A DNA stretch of 64,000 nucleotides from contig JALFNK010000006.1 in NCBI GenBank assembly GCA_022782405.1, forward strand, positions 1-64,000, written 5' to 3'. The notes under the pieces are model-generated. The model was not told the origin of the DNA, searched no databases, and was given only the letters and a program-made list of their open reading frames with translations. Origin of the DNA: Alistipes sp. (GTDB lineage: Bacteria > Bacteroidota > Bacteroidia > Bacteroidales > Rikenellaceae). How positions within the stretch are numbered: the first letter of the stretch is position 1; each line of letters starts with the position of its first letter. Shown here piece by piece: positions 15,280-24,851 of the stretch. The translations under genes were made by a program, and so were the position numbers.

Positions 15280-15459
15280 ATAAAATGATTCACGATGCAA
15301 CAAATCATTGCGAAAAAGTTTTTCCTTCACTGTCAATCTTTCGAAAAATTGCAAACCGTCCCTGCACGAAATAAGCCCCATTCCGGCCGGATGGAGACGA
15401 ATGGTACGGGGCGGACTGACAAAAAAGAGACGGCATGGCGGCTTTTCCGCCTTTTTTCG

Positions 15460-15467
15460 TATCTTTG
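15460..15467 (+). promoter_or_regulatory. -7 box TATCTTTG of ffh
   Basis: Perfect TAnnTTTG, 31 nt before the ffh ATG. Confidence 0.75.
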
Positions 15468-15498
15468 CCCTCCGGAACATACAAAACGACACACCATT

Positions 15499-16833
15499 AT
15501 GTTTGAAAACCTTACCGACAAACTCGAACGGTCGTTCAAAATACTCAAGGGCGAAGGCCGCATCACGGAGATCAACGTCGCCGAAACCCTCAAGGAGATC
15601 CGCCGCGCGCTGATCGACGCCGACGTGAACTACAAGGTCGCCAAGACCTTCACCGACGAAGTGAAGCAGAAGGCCCTCGGACAGAACGTCCTCACGGCCG
15701 TGAAGCCCGGGCAGATGATGACCAAGATCGTGCGCGACTCGCTGGCCGAACTCATGGGCGGGACCGCCTCGGACATCCGCCTCGACGGAACTCCCGCCGT
15801 CGTGCTCATCGCCGGTCTGCAGGGCTCGGGTAAAACGACCTTCTCGGGAAAGCTCGCCGCATACATCAAGAGCAAGAAGGGACGTCAGGTGCTGCTCGTC
15901 GCCGGCGACGTCTACCGTCCCGCGGCCATCGACCAGCTGAAGATCCTCGGCGAGCAGATCGGTGTGGAGGTTTACACCGAAGAGGGGAACAAAAACCCCG
16001 TCGAGATCGCCGAAAACGCCATCCGCTACGCCCGGCAAAAGGCCTGCAACGTCGTGATCGTCGATACGGCCGGACGTCTGGCCGTCGATGAGGCGATGAT
16101 GCAGGAGATCACCGCCATCAAGGCTGCCGTGAAACCCTCCGAGACCCTGTTCGTCGTCGATGCCATGACGGGTCAGGATGCCGTCAATACGGCCAAGGAG
16201 TTCAACGACCGCCTTGACTTCGACGGCGTCGTCCTCACGAAACTCGACGGCGACACCCGCGGCGGTGCCGCCATCTCGATCCGCTCGGTGGTGGACAAGC
16301 CTCTGAAATTCATCTCCAACGGCGAGAAGATGGATGCCCTGCAGGTCTTCCACCCCGAACGTATGGCCGACCGAATCCTCGGCATGGGCGATGTCGTCTC
16401 GCTCGTCGAGCGCGCCCAGGAGCAGTTCGACGAAGAGGAGGCCCGCAAACTCAAGAAAAAGCTCGTCAAGGACCAGTTCAACTTCAACGACTTCATCGCC
16501 CAGATCCAGCAGATCAAGAAGATGGGCAACCTCAAGGACCTCGCCTCGATGATCCCCGGCATGGGCAAGATGCTCAAGAACGTCGATATTCCCGACGATG
16601 TATTCAAGCAGACCGAGGCAATCATATCCTCGATGACCCCCGCCGAGCGCGAACATCCCGAAATCATCAACGCCCGGCGCCGCGAACGCATCGCCAAGGG
16701 TTCGGGAACGACCATGGCCGACGTGAACCGGCTGATGAAGCAGTTCGAGGACACGCGCAAGATGATGAAGGCCGTGGCGGGCGGCGGGCTGAAGATGCCC
16801 AAGATGCCCGGAGGCATGATGCGGCGGCGCTAA
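15499..16833 (+). CDS. ffh: Signal recognition particle protein Ffh (SRP54)
   Basis: The 444-residue GTPase pairs with SRP RNA to target nascent membrane proteins to FtsY and SecYEG. It contains the N-domain helices, the P-loop GLQGSGKTTFSGKLA, DTAGRLAVDEAMM (G3), TKLDGDTRGGAA (G4) and the methionine-rich M domain (about 330-444) ending KMPKMPGGMMRRR. The ATG at 15499 is chosen because it gives the standard N terminus MFENLTDKLERSF and follows a promoter; the long upstream open frame is not conserved in character. The matching SRP RNA gene lies at 41.3 kb. Confidence 0.97.
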   Translation: MFENLTDKLERSFKILKGEGRITEINVAETLKEIRRALIDADVNYKVAKTFTDEVKQKALGQNVLTAVKPGQMMTKIVRDSLAELMGGTASDIRLDGTPAVVLIAGLQGSGKTTFSGKLAAYIKSKKGRQVLLVAGDVYRPAAIDQLKILGEQIGVEVYTEEGNKNPVEIAENAIRYARQKACNVVIVDTAGRLAVDEAMMQEITAIKAAVKPSETLFVVDAMTGQDAVNTAKEFNDRLDFDGVVLTKLDGDTRGGAAISIRSVVDKPLKFISNGEKMDALQVFHPERMADRILGMGDVVSLVERAQEQFDEEEARKLKKKLVKDQFNFNDFIAQIQQIKKMGNLKDLASMIPGMGKMLKNVDIPDDVFKQTEAIISSMTPAEREHPEIINARRRERIAKGSGTTMADVNRLMKQFEDTRKMMKAVAGGGLKMPKMPGGMMRRR

Positions 16834-16851
16834 ACCGCCTGAAGGAAACGA

Positions 16852-16879
16852 AGCCGGACCCGCAGTCCGGCTTTTTTTC
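16852..16879 (+). terminator. Terminator of ffh
   Basis: An 8-bp stem AGCCGGAC/GTCCGGCT with a 5-nt loop is followed by seven T residues. Confidence 0.9.
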
Positions 16880-16953
16880 GGTTCCGCGCCGGAATACCGG
16901 CCGAAGGCCCGCAAAAAAGGCGGAGCGAAAAGCCTTTTTCGAAAATTCTTTCG

Positions 16954-16961
16954 TACCTTTG
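16954..16961 (+). promoter_or_regulatory. -7 box TACCTTTG of era operon
   Basis: Perfect TAnnTTTG, 18 nt before the era ATG; it excludes the in-frame TTG at 16959, which would lie inside the box. Confidence 0.75.
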
Positions 16962-16979
16962 ATCCCAAATATCCGATCC

Positions 16980-17861
16980 ATGCACAAATCCGGCTTCGTA
17001 AATATCATCGGCAACCCCAATGTCGGGAAATCCACGCTCATGAACGCCCTCGTGGGCGAGCGGCTCTCGATCATCACCTCCAAGGCGCAGACCACGCGCC
17101 ACCGAATCATGGGCATCGTTTCGGGAGAGGATTTCCAGATTGTCTACTCAGACACGCCCGGAATCCTCAAGCCTTCGTACAAGCTCCAGGAGTCGATGAT
17201 GAAGTTCGTAACGGGAGCGCTCACCGACGCCGACGTGATCCTCTACGTTACCGATACCGTCGAGCAGACGGACCGCGCGGCGGAAATTCTCGGCAGGATC
17301 CGCGAAAGCGGCATACCGACCGTCGTCGTCATCAACAAGATCGACCTGTCGAACCCTGCGGCACTCGAGGCGCTGGTCGCCAAATGGCACGAGGTGCTGC
17401 CCGCAGCGGAGATCGTGCCGGTATCGGCCAAGGAGCAGTTCAATATCGAAGGGCTCTTCAGAACGATCCTCGAACGGCTGCCCGAAGGCCCCGCCTTCTA
17501 CCCCAAGGATACGCTCACGGACAAGACCCTGCGCTTCTTCGCCTCGGAGATCATCCGCGAAAAGATCCTCCGCTTCTACGACAAGGAGATCCCCTACTGT
17601 TGCGAAATCGAGATCGAAAGCTACAAGGAGGAGCCTGCGATCGACCGCATCGCCGCGACGATCTACGTCGCCCGCGAATCCCAGAAGGGCATCGTCATCG
17701 GGCATAAGGGCGAAAAGCTCAAAAAGGTCGGACAGGCCGCACGCGAGGACCTGGAGCAGTTCCTTGACAAGAAGGTCTTTCTCCAACTGTTCGTCAAGGT
17801 CAGCGAGGACTGGCGCAACAGCGACCGCCAGTTGCGGCGATTCGGATACGAACTCGAATAA
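16980..17861 (+). CDS. era: GTPase Era
   Basis: The 293-residue essential GTPase acts in 16S rRNA maturation and small-subunit assembly. G1 GNPNVGKST, G2 region SKAQTTRHRI, G3 DTPG, G4 NKID and G5 SAK are all present. The C-terminal KH domain contains KGIVIGHKGEKLKKVG. It is the first gene of an apparent operon: the TPR gene starts 33 nt after its stop. Confidence 0.97.
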   Translation: MHKSGFVNIIGNPNVGKSTLMNALVGERLSIITSKAQTTRHRIMGIVSGEDFQIVYSDTPGILKPSYKLQESMMKFVTGALTDADVILYVTDTVEQTDRAAEILGRIRESGIPTVVVINKIDLSNPAALEALVAKWHEVLPAAEIVPVSAKEQFNIEGLFRTILERLPEGPAFYPKDTLTDKTLRFFASEIIREKILRFYDKEIPYCCEIEIESYKEEPAIDRIAATIYVARESQKGIVIGHKGEKLKKVGQAAREDLEQFLDKKVFLQLFVKVSEDWRNSDRQLRRFGYELE

Positions 17862-17894
17862 TAAAACCGACAGACGGAACGTTTGCAGAAAGGC

Positions 17895-19892
17895 ATGGGC
17901 AGAACAGGCAAAGCACTCTTCGGATTCCTTCTCGCCATCGCGCTGATGAGCGGGGTGAAGGTACAGGCGCAGTACAACCGGGAATATTTCTTCTGGGTCG
18001 GCCGTTCGTGCATGATGAACAACGACTACCAGGAGGCCATCCGGACCCTGAACACCCTGCTGCGCTTCGACGAAAAGGCTTTCGAAGGCTATTTCCTGCG
18101 CGGAATCGCCAAATACAACCTCGACGACCTGCTGGGCGCCGAGGCCGACTTCTCGACCGCCATACGCCTCAACCCCGTCTACACGCAGGCATACACCTAC
18201 CGGGCCATCACCCGCTCACGGCTGGGAAACTACGACGACGCCCTGCAGGACTTCCGCGAGGCGATCGACCTGCGGCCCGATCTGCCGGGGCCCTACTACA
18301 GCCGCGGCGTCACACGTCTCTTGAACCAACAGTTCAAGGAGGCCATCGAGGACTTCAACATGTTCATCCGCCAGGAAAACAAGGTTGCCGATGCCTATAT
18401 CTGCCGCGGACTGAGCTACCTGCACCTCAAGGACACGACACGCGCCTACGAAAACTTCAACCTCGCGATCCGCACCAACCGCGAGGACCCCAACGGTTAC
18501 AACCGCCGCGGCGGACTTCATCTCGAGCAGGAACAGTACAAGGAGGCCGAGGCCGATTTCAACAAGGCCATCGAATGCGACTCGACCTACCTGCTCTCCT
18601 ACTTCAACCGCGCCCTCGTATACAACGCCACAAACCGTCCGATGCAGGCGCTCGAGGATTTCGACACGGTGATCCGGCTCGACTCGACCAACTCGCTCAC
18701 CTACTTCAACCGCGCCATGCTCCGCACGCAGATCGGGGATTACAACCGCGCACTGGAGGATTACGACCGCGTGGCGTTCTACTCGCCGAACAACGTGCTG
18801 GTCTATTACAACCGCGCCGGAGTCTACGCACAACTCGGAGAGATCGAAAAGGCCGTGGAGGACTACTCGTCGGCCATAGACCTCTACCCCGACTTCGCGA
18901 ATGCCTACATCTACCGCGGACGGCTGCGCGAGCTGCTCCGCGACCCGAAGGGGGCCAAACAGGACCTGCAGACCGCCCAGCGCAAGATCGCCGAATACAA
19001 GTCGCGGCTGAGCGACAGCACCTACTCGATCTACGCCGACACGACACAGCGGTTCGACAAGCTGCTCTCGTTCGACAGCAAGCTTGCCGGCGGCAACTTC
19101 GACCGCATCACGGGACACAACGGCGGGCGCGAAGAGATGCGCCTGCTGCCGCTCTACAAGTTCACGCTCATGCATCCGGACTCCGTGCCGGCGCCAAAGC
19201 CCTACCGTCTGCAGCGCGTCGAGGATTTCATCCTCCGCATCGGGAACCGGTATCTCGCCCTCTCGTGCCGCGAAAGCAACATAGAGGCCGATTCGCTCAT
19301 GATCCTCGACCGACAGTATGCCGAAGAGCTCAAGGCGCCGGAGGCTTCGTGGATCACGCTCTTCAAACGGGGCGTGTCGCAGTCGCTCATCAAGCAGTAT
19401 ACCAATTCGGTGAACACCTATACGGCAGCCATCGACCGAAACCCGTCCAACCCGTTCCTCTATTTCAACCGTTCGACCACACGGGCCGAGATGATCGACT
19501 TCATCTCCTCGATCGACAACTCCTACCAGCGGATCACGATCGACTCGGATCCTGCGAACAGGCTCAACAACAACTCGAAACGGACGTACAGCTACGACGA
19601 GGCCGTGGCCGACCTGAACAAGGCGATCAAACTCTTCCCCGACTTCGCCTACGCCTACTACAACCGGGCGAACCTGCTGGCCCTCTCGGGACAGCTGCCC
19701 GAGGCATTCGAGGATTATACGAAGGCCATCGAACTCAACCCTGCATTTGCCGAGGCCTACTATAACCGCGGCGTCATCCAGATCTTCATGAAGGATACCC
19801 GAAAGGGGTGTCTCGACCTTTCGAAGGCCGGAGAGCTCGGCATCCTCGAAGCCTACGAGATGCTCAAGCGCTACGCCCGCAACGAAGACTAA
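17895..19892 (+). CDS. Tetratricopeptide-repeat protein, secreted or membrane-anchored
   Basis: The 665-residue protein opens with a hydrophobic signal segment (LFGFLLAIALMSGVKVQAQ). About a dozen TPR units follow, in two blocks (about 35-340 and about 465-650), with typical helices such as GYFLRGIAKYNLDDLLGAEADF and FAYAYYNRANLLALSGQLPEAF. The segment between blocks (about 365-465) is non-repetitive. TPR arrays mediate protein contacts; the partner is unknown. ATG at 17895 is preferred over a TTG four codons upstream. It lies between era and an MFS gene with short gaps (33 and 20 nt), so the three are probably co-transcribed. Confidence 0.88.
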   Translation: MGRTGKALFGFLLAIALMSGVKVQAQYNREYFFWVGRSCMMNNDYQEAIRTLNTLLRFDEKAFEGYFLRGIAKYNLDDLLGAEADFSTAIRLNPVYTQAYTYRAITRSRLGNYDDALQDFREAIDLRPDLPGPYYSRGVTRLLNQQFKEAIEDFNMFIRQENKVADAYICRGLSYLHLKDTTRAYENFNLAIRTNREDPNGYNRRGGLHLEQEQYKEAEADFNKAIECDSTYLLSYFNRALVYNATNRPMQALEDFDTVIRLDSTNSLTYFNRAMLRTQIGDYNRALEDYDRVAFYSPNNVLVYYNRAGVYAQLGEIEKAVEDYSSAIDLYPDFANAYIYRGRLRELLRDPKGAKQDLQTAQRKIAEYKSRLSDSTYSIYADTTQRFDKLLSFDSKLAGGNFDRITGHNGGREEMRLLPLYKFTLMHPDSVPAPKPYRLQRVEDFILRIGNRYLALSCRESNIEADSLMILDRQYAEELKAPEASWITLFKRGVSQSLIKQYTNSVNTYTAAIDRNPSNPFLYFNRSTTRAEMIDFISSIDNSYQRITIDSDPANRLNNNSKRTYSYDEAVADLNKAIKLFPDFAYAYYNRANLLALSGQLPEAFEDYTKAIELNPAFAEAYYNRGVIQIFMKDTRKGCLDLSKAGELGILEAYEMLKRYARNED

Positions 19893-19912
19893 ATTCTAAA
19901 TCAAACAACGAT

Positions 19913-21283
19913 ATGGCAGAAACTATCCAACGCAAAATCAACGACTCGCCCGTCGCCCGCTGGACGGCGCTCGTGCTCATCGCCCTGATGATGTTCTTCG
20001 GCTACATGTTCGTGGACGTGATGTCCCCGCTCAAGTCGCTCATCGAATCGGCCCGAGGCTGGGACAGCGGAACGTTCGGAACCTACGCCGCTTCGGAATA
20101 CTTCCTCAACGTATTCTTCTTCTTCCTCATCTTCGCCGGAATCATCCTCGACAAGATGGGAATCCGTTTCACCGGACTGCTCTCCGCTTCGCTCATGGTG
20201 ATCGGCGCCTCGATCAAGTTCGTAGGCATTTCCGACTGGTTCCAGACAACCCAGTTCTGCACCTGGCTCAACAGCTGGTGGGTATCCTTCCCCGGCAGCG
20301 CCAAGATGGCCTCGCTGGGATTTATGATCTTCGGATGCGGCTGCGAAATGGCCGGAACGACCGTATCGAAGGCGATTGCCAAATGGTTCGAAGGCAAGGA
20401 GATGGCCCTGGCAATGGGTCTCGAGATGGCGATTGCCCGTCTGGGCGTTTTCGCCGTCATGTGGCTCTCGCCGATGATTGCCAAGAATTTCGACATGTCG
20501 GTCGTAGCCCCCGTGGCTTTCTGCACCGTGCTGCTCATCATCGGCCTGCTGTGCTACACCGTATTCGTCTATATGGACCGCAAGCTCGACCGGCAGCTCA
20601 TCGCCGCAGGTGAACTCAAGGAGGAGAAATCCTCCGACGAGGAGTTCCATGTCCGCGACCTCAAGGACATCTTCGGAAGCAAGATGTTCTGGCTCGTGGC
20701 CCTGCTGTGCGTACTCTACTACTCGGCGATCTTCCCCTTCCAGCGCTATGCGCCCAACTTCCTTGAAGTTACGCTCGGAATCGACGCCGAGTCGGCCGCA
20801 CGCCTCTTCAGCTGCTTTCCCATTCTGGCCATGGTGCTCACCCCCTTCCTCGGAGCACTGCTCGACTTCCGCGGAAAGGGCGCCACGATGCTTATGGTCG
20901 GCGCCGTCATCATGATCGCATGCCACCTGAGCTTCGCCTTCCTGCTGCCCCTCTTCCCGACAAAATGGCTCGCTCTGCTGCTCGTCGTAACGCTCGGCGT
21001 ATCGTTCTCGCTGGTACCCGCGGCCCTGTGGCCGTCAGTGCCGAAGATCATCGACTCGAAGATCCTCGGATCGGCCTACTGCCTCATCTTCTGGATCCAG
21101 AATGTCGGTCTCTGCCTCGTACCGCTGCTCATCGGCGAGGTGCTCGACGCCACGGGTGGCTACACCGTGCCGATGATCATCTTCTCGTCGTTCGGCGTGC
21201 TGGCCTTCATCTTCAGCTTCTACCTCAAGATCGAAGACCGCAGAAAGGGTTACGGACTCGAACTTCCCAACATCAAGAAATAG
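19913..21283 (+). CDS. MFSD1-like major facilitator transporter
   Basis: The 456-residue integral membrane protein has about 12 predicted helices. The C-terminal half contains PAALWPSVPKIIDSKILGSAYC and WIQNVGLCLVPLLIGEVLD, a pattern shared with the MFSD1 group (dipeptide uniporters in animals). Bacterial relatives are common in Bacteroidetes and their substrates are mostly unknown; peptides are a reasonable guess only. The start is set at the ATG 20 nt after the TPR stop; the longer in-frame reading overlaps the TPR gene. Confidence 0.82.
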   Translation: MAETIQRKINDSPVARWTALVLIALMMFFGYMFVDVMSPLKSLIESARGWDSGTFGTYAASEYFLNVFFFFLIFAGIILDKMGIRFTGLLSASLMVIGASIKFVGISDWFQTTQFCTWLNSWWVSFPGSAKMASLGFMIFGCGCEMAGTTVSKAIAKWFEGKEMALAMGLEMAIARLGVFAVMWLSPMIAKNFDMSVVAPVAFCTVLLIIGLLCYTVFVYMDRKLDRQLIAAGELKEEKSSDEEFHVRDLKDIFGSKMFWLVALLCVLYYSAIFPFQRYAPNFLEVTLGIDAESAARLFSCFPILAMVLTPFLGALLDFRGKGATMLMVGAVIMIACHLSFAFLLPLFPTKWLALLLVVTLGVSFSLVPAALWPSVPKIIDSKILGSAYCLIFWIQNVGLCLVPLLIGEVLDATGGYTVPMIIFSSFGVLAFIFSFYLKIEDRRKGYGLELPNIKK

Positions 21284-21303
21284 GGAACTCCGGACCGGAT
21301 ACG

Positions 21304-21340
21304 AGCGAGGGGGCCGTCATTGCGACAGCCCCCTCGTTTC
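21304..21340 (+). terminator. Terminator after MFS gene
   Basis: A 9-bp stem CGAGGGGGC/GCCCCCTCG with a 13-nt loop followed by TTTC, between convergent genes. Confidence 0.7.
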
Positions 21341-21356
21341 ATGCATGCAGACCAGG

Positions 21357-22496
21357 TTAGCGGGCAAGCTGCCCGTAGAGTTCCGTCAGACGGTCGCACA
21401 TCGCCTCCCATGAGAAACGACGCCGCTCCTCCGCGCAGTTGCGGGAAAAACGCTCGAGAGTCTCCGGATCGAACAGGCGGTCGATACACTCCGCAATGGC
21501 ACCGGCATCGGGCGCACAGACATAGCCCACCCGGTCATGCGGTACGATCTCCGCCAGACCGCCCACATCGGTTACGAGCATCGGCGTACAGAACTGGTAG
21601 GCGATCTGCGTAACGCCGCTCTGCGTGGCGCTCTTGTAGGGCTGGACAACGAAATCGGCGGCCGAGAAATAATATTTCACTTCGGCGTCGGGAATGAAAC
21701 GGTCGTGAAGGAGCACCTCCTCGCCGAGGCCGGACGCAGCGATCTGCCGCAGGTAAGGCTCCTTCGAGGTGTAGAACTCCCCGGCAATGATCAGACGACG
21801 GCCTGCGGTACGGTCCTGACGTCTGAGCTGCGCCCAGGCGTCGAGCAGCAGATCGAGCCCCTTGTAGTCGCGGATCAGCCCGAAAAAGAGCGCGTAGCGC
21901 AGCGACGGATCGAGACCGAGGCGGGCACAGGCCTCCTCGCGCGGGCAGCGCGTACCGAAGTTCTCGAAAAGCGGATGGGGCGAGAAAAGGGCCGGAGCGG
22001 AGCTGTAGGCTTGCAATTCACGGTGTACCTGCTCGGACATGTAGATGAAACCATCGACCGAGCGAAGGAAGTAGCGGTTGAAGGGGCGGTCCGTCAGGTG
22101 GTGTTCGTGCGGCTCGACATTGTCGATCTGGCACAGTACCTTCGTATGGCCGTTGCCGCGCGCCACACGGGCGATCGTTCCGAAGCAGGGCGCCATGAAG
22201 GGAGTCCAGTACTTCAGCAGGATGAAGTCCGGTCGTTCGCGGCGGAGCGCACGGCCGACCTGCAGCCAGTTCAGCGGATTCATCGTATTGACACAACGGC
22301 GGATCCGGAGATCCTCCGGAGGCGGTGTCGCAACCGTCTGGCTCTCGCCGGGAAAGAGCAGCGCAGGGTATTGCAGCGTGAAAGTGCGGATATCCACCTC
22401 GTGGCCGCGGCGTTGGAAAGTACGGGCCAGCATCTCCATGATCGAAGCCAGGCCGCCCCGATAGGGATGTGCGGGGCCCAGAATGGTGATTTTCAT
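21357..22496 (-). CDS. GT4-family glycosyltransferase
   Basis: The 379-residue GT-B glycosyltransferase has an N-terminal acceptor domain starting ITILGPAHPYRGGLASIME and a C-terminal nucleotide-sugar domain with YALFFGLIRDYKGLDLLLDA (GT4 signature), VVQPYKSATQSGVTQIAY and the E-x7-E-like end region MLVTDVGGLAEIV. It probably builds a surface glycan or glycolipid; donor and acceptor are unknown. ATG at 22496 starts 19 nt after the acyl-ACP thioesterase stop, so the two are likely one transcript. Confidence 0.88.
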   Translation of the reverse strand: MKITILGPAHPYRGGLASIMEMLARTFQRRGHEVDIRTFTLQYPALLFPGESQTVATPPPEDLRIRRCVNTMNPLNWLQVGRALRRERPDFILLKYWTPFMAPCFGTIARVARGNGHTKVLCQIDNVEPHEHHLTDRPFNRYFLRSVDGFIYMSEQVHRELQAYSSAPALFSPHPLFENFGTRCPREEACARLGLDPSLRYALFFGLIRDYKGLDLLLDAWAQLRRQDRTAGRRLIIAGEFYTSKEPYLRQIAASGLGEEVLLHDRFIPDAEVKYYFSAADFVVQPYKSATQSGVTQIAYQFCTPMLVTDVGGLAEIVPHDRVGYVCAPDAGAIAECIDRLFDPETLERFSRNCAEERRRFSWEAMCDRLTELYGQLAR

Positions 22497-22515
22497 ACGT
22501 CTCCGTATCGTAAGG

Positions 22516-23244
22516 TTACCGCCACTCGACGCCGGCACGCACGGCTGCGACGCCGTCGTCGGCCGCAATTTCGAACAACGCCGCACGCTCCCGCTCCTCG
22601 CAGCCGATGCGGAGCGTCTGTCCGAAGCGGCATTCGTGCAGGAAGTGGATGTCCAGACGCATCGGCGCCTCGAGCGTCAGCAATTCGACGGGCAGCATGT
22701 CGAGCATCATCTCGATATAGCGCATCGTATTGACATGGCGGTTGAAGTCGATATCGCTGTATACGACCCGGTGCTCGGCCGTCCGCGTCGGATGCACTTC
22801 GCGGATCTTGCGCGGACGCTCTGCCGGCGAAGGTTCGGCGACGATGGCATCGGCATGGGCATCCCCCACCCACGACAGATCGACTGCCGTACGGCTTTGG
22901 AGGTCGATCATCGCCCATTGCGATACGGCACGGCCGAACTGGTGTCCCGCCGAATCGGTGAGCGTGAAATTACGGGTCGAAAGCACCCGTCCGTAATCGC
23001 TGATCCAGGTGGCGATGGTATAGTCGGTATACTGTTCGGGGCGCGCGTCGAACTCCACGGCCAGGCGCGAAAGCACCCACGAATGGTTCTCGGCATTGAG
23101 TACATCGACCCCGAAACCCTTGCCATAGGCATCGAGACCTGCCGTATTGAGAATGGCCGAACCCAGCGACGCAACCGTCGCCCGCAACGTGAAATCCACA
23201 TCCTGCGGTTCGACCCGGTATGGATAGAGTGTTTTTTCTGCCAT
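22516..23244 (-). CDS. Acyl-ACP thioesterase
   Basis: The 242-residue double hot-dog protein is related to plant FatA/FatB and bacterial acyl-ACP thioesterases, which release free fatty acids from acyl carrier protein. The second hot-dog domain holds the conserved YSDIDFNRHVNTMRYIEMML segment; the first contains WISDYGRVLSTRNFTL. Length fits the family. It has a promoter 29 nt upstream and leads into a glycosyltransferase gene, an arrangement that may reflect lipid A or glycolipid supply, but this is inference. Confidence 0.9.
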   Translation of the reverse strand: MAEKTLYPYRVEPQDVDFTLRATVASLGSAILNTAGLDAYGKGFGVDVLNAENHSWVLSRLAVEFDARPEQYTDYTIATWISDYGRVLSTRNFTLTDSAGHQFGRAVSQWAMIDLQSRTAVDLSWVGDAHADAIVAEPSPAERPRKIREVHPTRTAEHRVVYSDIDFNRHVNTMRYIEMMLDMLPVELLTLEAPMRLDIHFLHECRFGQTLRIGCEERERAALFEIAADDGVAAVRAGVEWR

Positions 23245-23273
23245 CGATTCTTTTTTTTGGCTTATAATTCAAG

Positions 23274-23281
23274 CAAAGGTA
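23274..23281 (-). promoter_or_regulatory. -7 box TACCTTTG of thioesterase operon
   Basis: Perfect TAnnTTTG on the minus strand, 29 nt before the ATG; it lies 11 nt from the opposing -7 box for the rightward gene. Confidence 0.75.
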
Positions 23282-23292
23282 GGAATTTTGCG

Positions 23293-23300
23293 TATATTTG
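23293..23300 (+). promoter_or_regulatory. -7 box TATATTTG of membrane protein gene
   Basis: Perfect TAnnTTTG, 30 nt before the ATG at 23331. Confidence 0.7.
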
Positions 23301-23330
23301 TTACAAATCAACCCTCAAAAACAAACCGCT

Positions 23331-23942
23331 ATGGAGACAAAAAAACTCGATTTCGCCCTGACTCTGCGCGACGCCCTCTACATCGGTGTCAAGAATGCCC
23401 CCTCGATCATCGCAGCCCTCGTGCTGTTCCTCATCACGATCTGGATCCCCTATCTGAACATCGGAACATTCATCGCCATCACGCTCCTGCCGACTCAGCT
23501 GGCAAAAGGCGAGGTGATCAATCCGATCGGCATCTTCGACAGCAAGTACCGCCGCTACATGGGCGAATTCTTCATCACCATGGGACTTATGGTATTCCCC
23601 ACCCTGATCGCCTGTCTGTTCCTCTATATCCCGGGAATCGTCCTCATGCTGGCCTGGTCGCTCGCCTACTATTTCCTCATCGAAAAAGGCAAGAACCCCA
23701 TGCAGGCCATCAAGGCCTCGAACGACGCCACATATGGCAGCAAGTGGATCATGTTCTTCATTTCGCTGGTCATGGCGGTCCTCTTCGGCGTCGTGTTCGG
23801 CATCTTCAGCGCCATCTGCTCGCTCATCAACGTCGGGTTCATCACCTTCGTGGTGATGTTCATCCTCATTGTCCTCGCCCTCTCGATCTCGATGGCGGTC
23901 AATGCGTCGATCTGGAAGCAGCTCAAGGACAACGTGGAATAG
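23331..23942 (+). CDS. Polytopic membrane protein of unknown function
   Basis: The 203-residue protein has four or five strongly hydrophobic segments (about 28-55, 82-118, 142-165, 170-193) and a conserved-looking short loop FDSKYRRYMGEFF between the first two. The AIKASNDATYGSKW element before the third membrane helix resembles proteins with tandem DUF975- or DUF4013-like repeats, but I cannot assign it firmly. It is transcribed alone, between its own promoter and a terminator. Confidence 0.7.
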   Translation: METKKLDFALTLRDALYIGVKNAPSIIAALVLFLITIWIPYLNIGTFIAITLLPTQLAKGEVINPIGIFDSKYRRYMGEFFITMGLMVFPTLIACLFLYIPGIVLMLAWSLAYYFLIEKGKNPMQAIKASNDATYGSKWIMFFISLVMAVLFGVVFGIFSAICSLINVGFITFVVMFILIVLALSISMAVNASIWKQLKDNVE

Positions 23943-23962
23943 AATATTACACAGATTCGGAC

Positions 23963-23992
23963 AAGGCGGCAAAGAATGCCGCCTTTTTTGTC
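23963..23992 (+). terminator. Intrinsic terminator
   Basis: A 9-bp stem AAGGCGGCA/TGCCGCCTT with a 5-nt loop followed by TTTT. Confidence 0.9.
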
Positions 23993-24029
23993 CTCGTCAA
24001 ACAAAATTATCGAAAAACGATAAATATTA

Positions 24030-24060
24030 TTTGTTTTTCAGCGTATAATCCTTATATTTG
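24030..24060 (+). promoter_or_regulatory. Promoter of DUF2975-HTH pair
   Basis: -33 TTTG (24030-24033), 19-nt spacer, -7 TATATTTG (24053-24060). The first ATG is 13 nt downstream. Confidence 0.8.
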
Positions 24061-24073
24061 CCCTTGGAACCAA

Positions 24074-24799
24074 ATGCCAAACCCAATGCAGAACAAAAAG
24101 ACACTCCTGCAACGCCTGCTGGTCATCTACATCACCTTCTTCATCGTGTTGGTGGCCAGTATCGCACACAGTTTCGTAACCGACTTCTACCGCGGCGCAA
24201 CCGACGGCATCGAGCTGGGGGAGGATATCGCCGAAAAGTGGAATTCAGGAATGCCGCGCATGATCTACATGCTGGACGCACGCATCCTGAAGACCCCCGA
24301 GCAGCATATCGAGATCCCATCCGAAACGCCCGGCATGGAGATCCGCGCCGAGGTGCGCAAACTCAACCTTACCGTAGAAAAGGACGCCCCGGGCATCTCG
24401 CCCCTCTCGCTGGCCTTCCACTCGATCGGCGGCAGCGGATGGCTCTACTTCATGATCATGCTCTGCCCGCTGTTCTATCTGCTCATCATCATCTTCATGT
24501 TCATGATCATCCACTCGCTGCGCCGCTCGATCCGCAAAGAACGTACGCTCGACAAGAAGAACGTTTGGTATCTGCGTGCCATAGGGCTGCTGACCATCGT
24601 CTCGGAACTCATCGCCGACCTGGTGGACTGGATCATGAGCAGTCAGGCCGCACAGATCCTCACCCGACACGGATATGTCGTCGATACCAACTTCCATGTA
24701 TCCTACTCGATCATCATCATGGGCATCCTGATCCTCTTTGCCGCCGAGGTGTTCGCCATCGGGCAGAACCTCAGCGAGGAGCAGAAGCTCACCATATAA
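24074..24799 (+). CDS. DUF2975 membrane protein
   Basis: The 241-residue protein has four membrane segments: about 15-33, 135-163, 176-195 and 210-232. The first is followed by an extracytoplasmic loop of about 95 residues. The last two helices and the C-terminal FAIGQNLSEEQKLTI are typical of DUF2975 proteins, which are usually encoded next to a small Cro/CI-type regulator, as here. ATG at 24086 (four codons in) is an equally possible start. Function is unknown; the fixed pairing with an HTH protein suggests a membrane-linked regulatory unit. Confidence 0.82.
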   Translation: MPNPMQNKKTLLQRLLVIYITFFIVLVASIAHSFVTDFYRGATDGIELGEDIAEKWNSGMPRMIYMLDARILKTPEQHIEIPSETPGMEIRAEVRKLNLTVEKDAPGISPLSLAFHSIGGSGWLYFMIMLCPLFYLLIIIFMFMIIHSLRRSIRKERTLDKKNVWYLRAIGLLTIVSELIADLVDWIMSSQAAQILTRHGYVVDTNFHVSYSIIIMGILILFAAEVFAIGQNLSEEQKLTI

Positions 24800-24837
24800 T
24801 ACGAACGCACATGCAATATATAAGAACAATAAACGAA

Positions 24838-24846
24838 GGGGGGGGG
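24838..24846 (+). repeat. Poly-G tract (G9) before HTH start codon
   Basis: Nine G residues in a row, 5 nt before the ATG of the HTH gene, where a ribosome-binding site would be. Homopolymers of this length are prone to slipped-strand changes. Confidence 0.9.
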
Positions 24847-24851
24847 TCGAT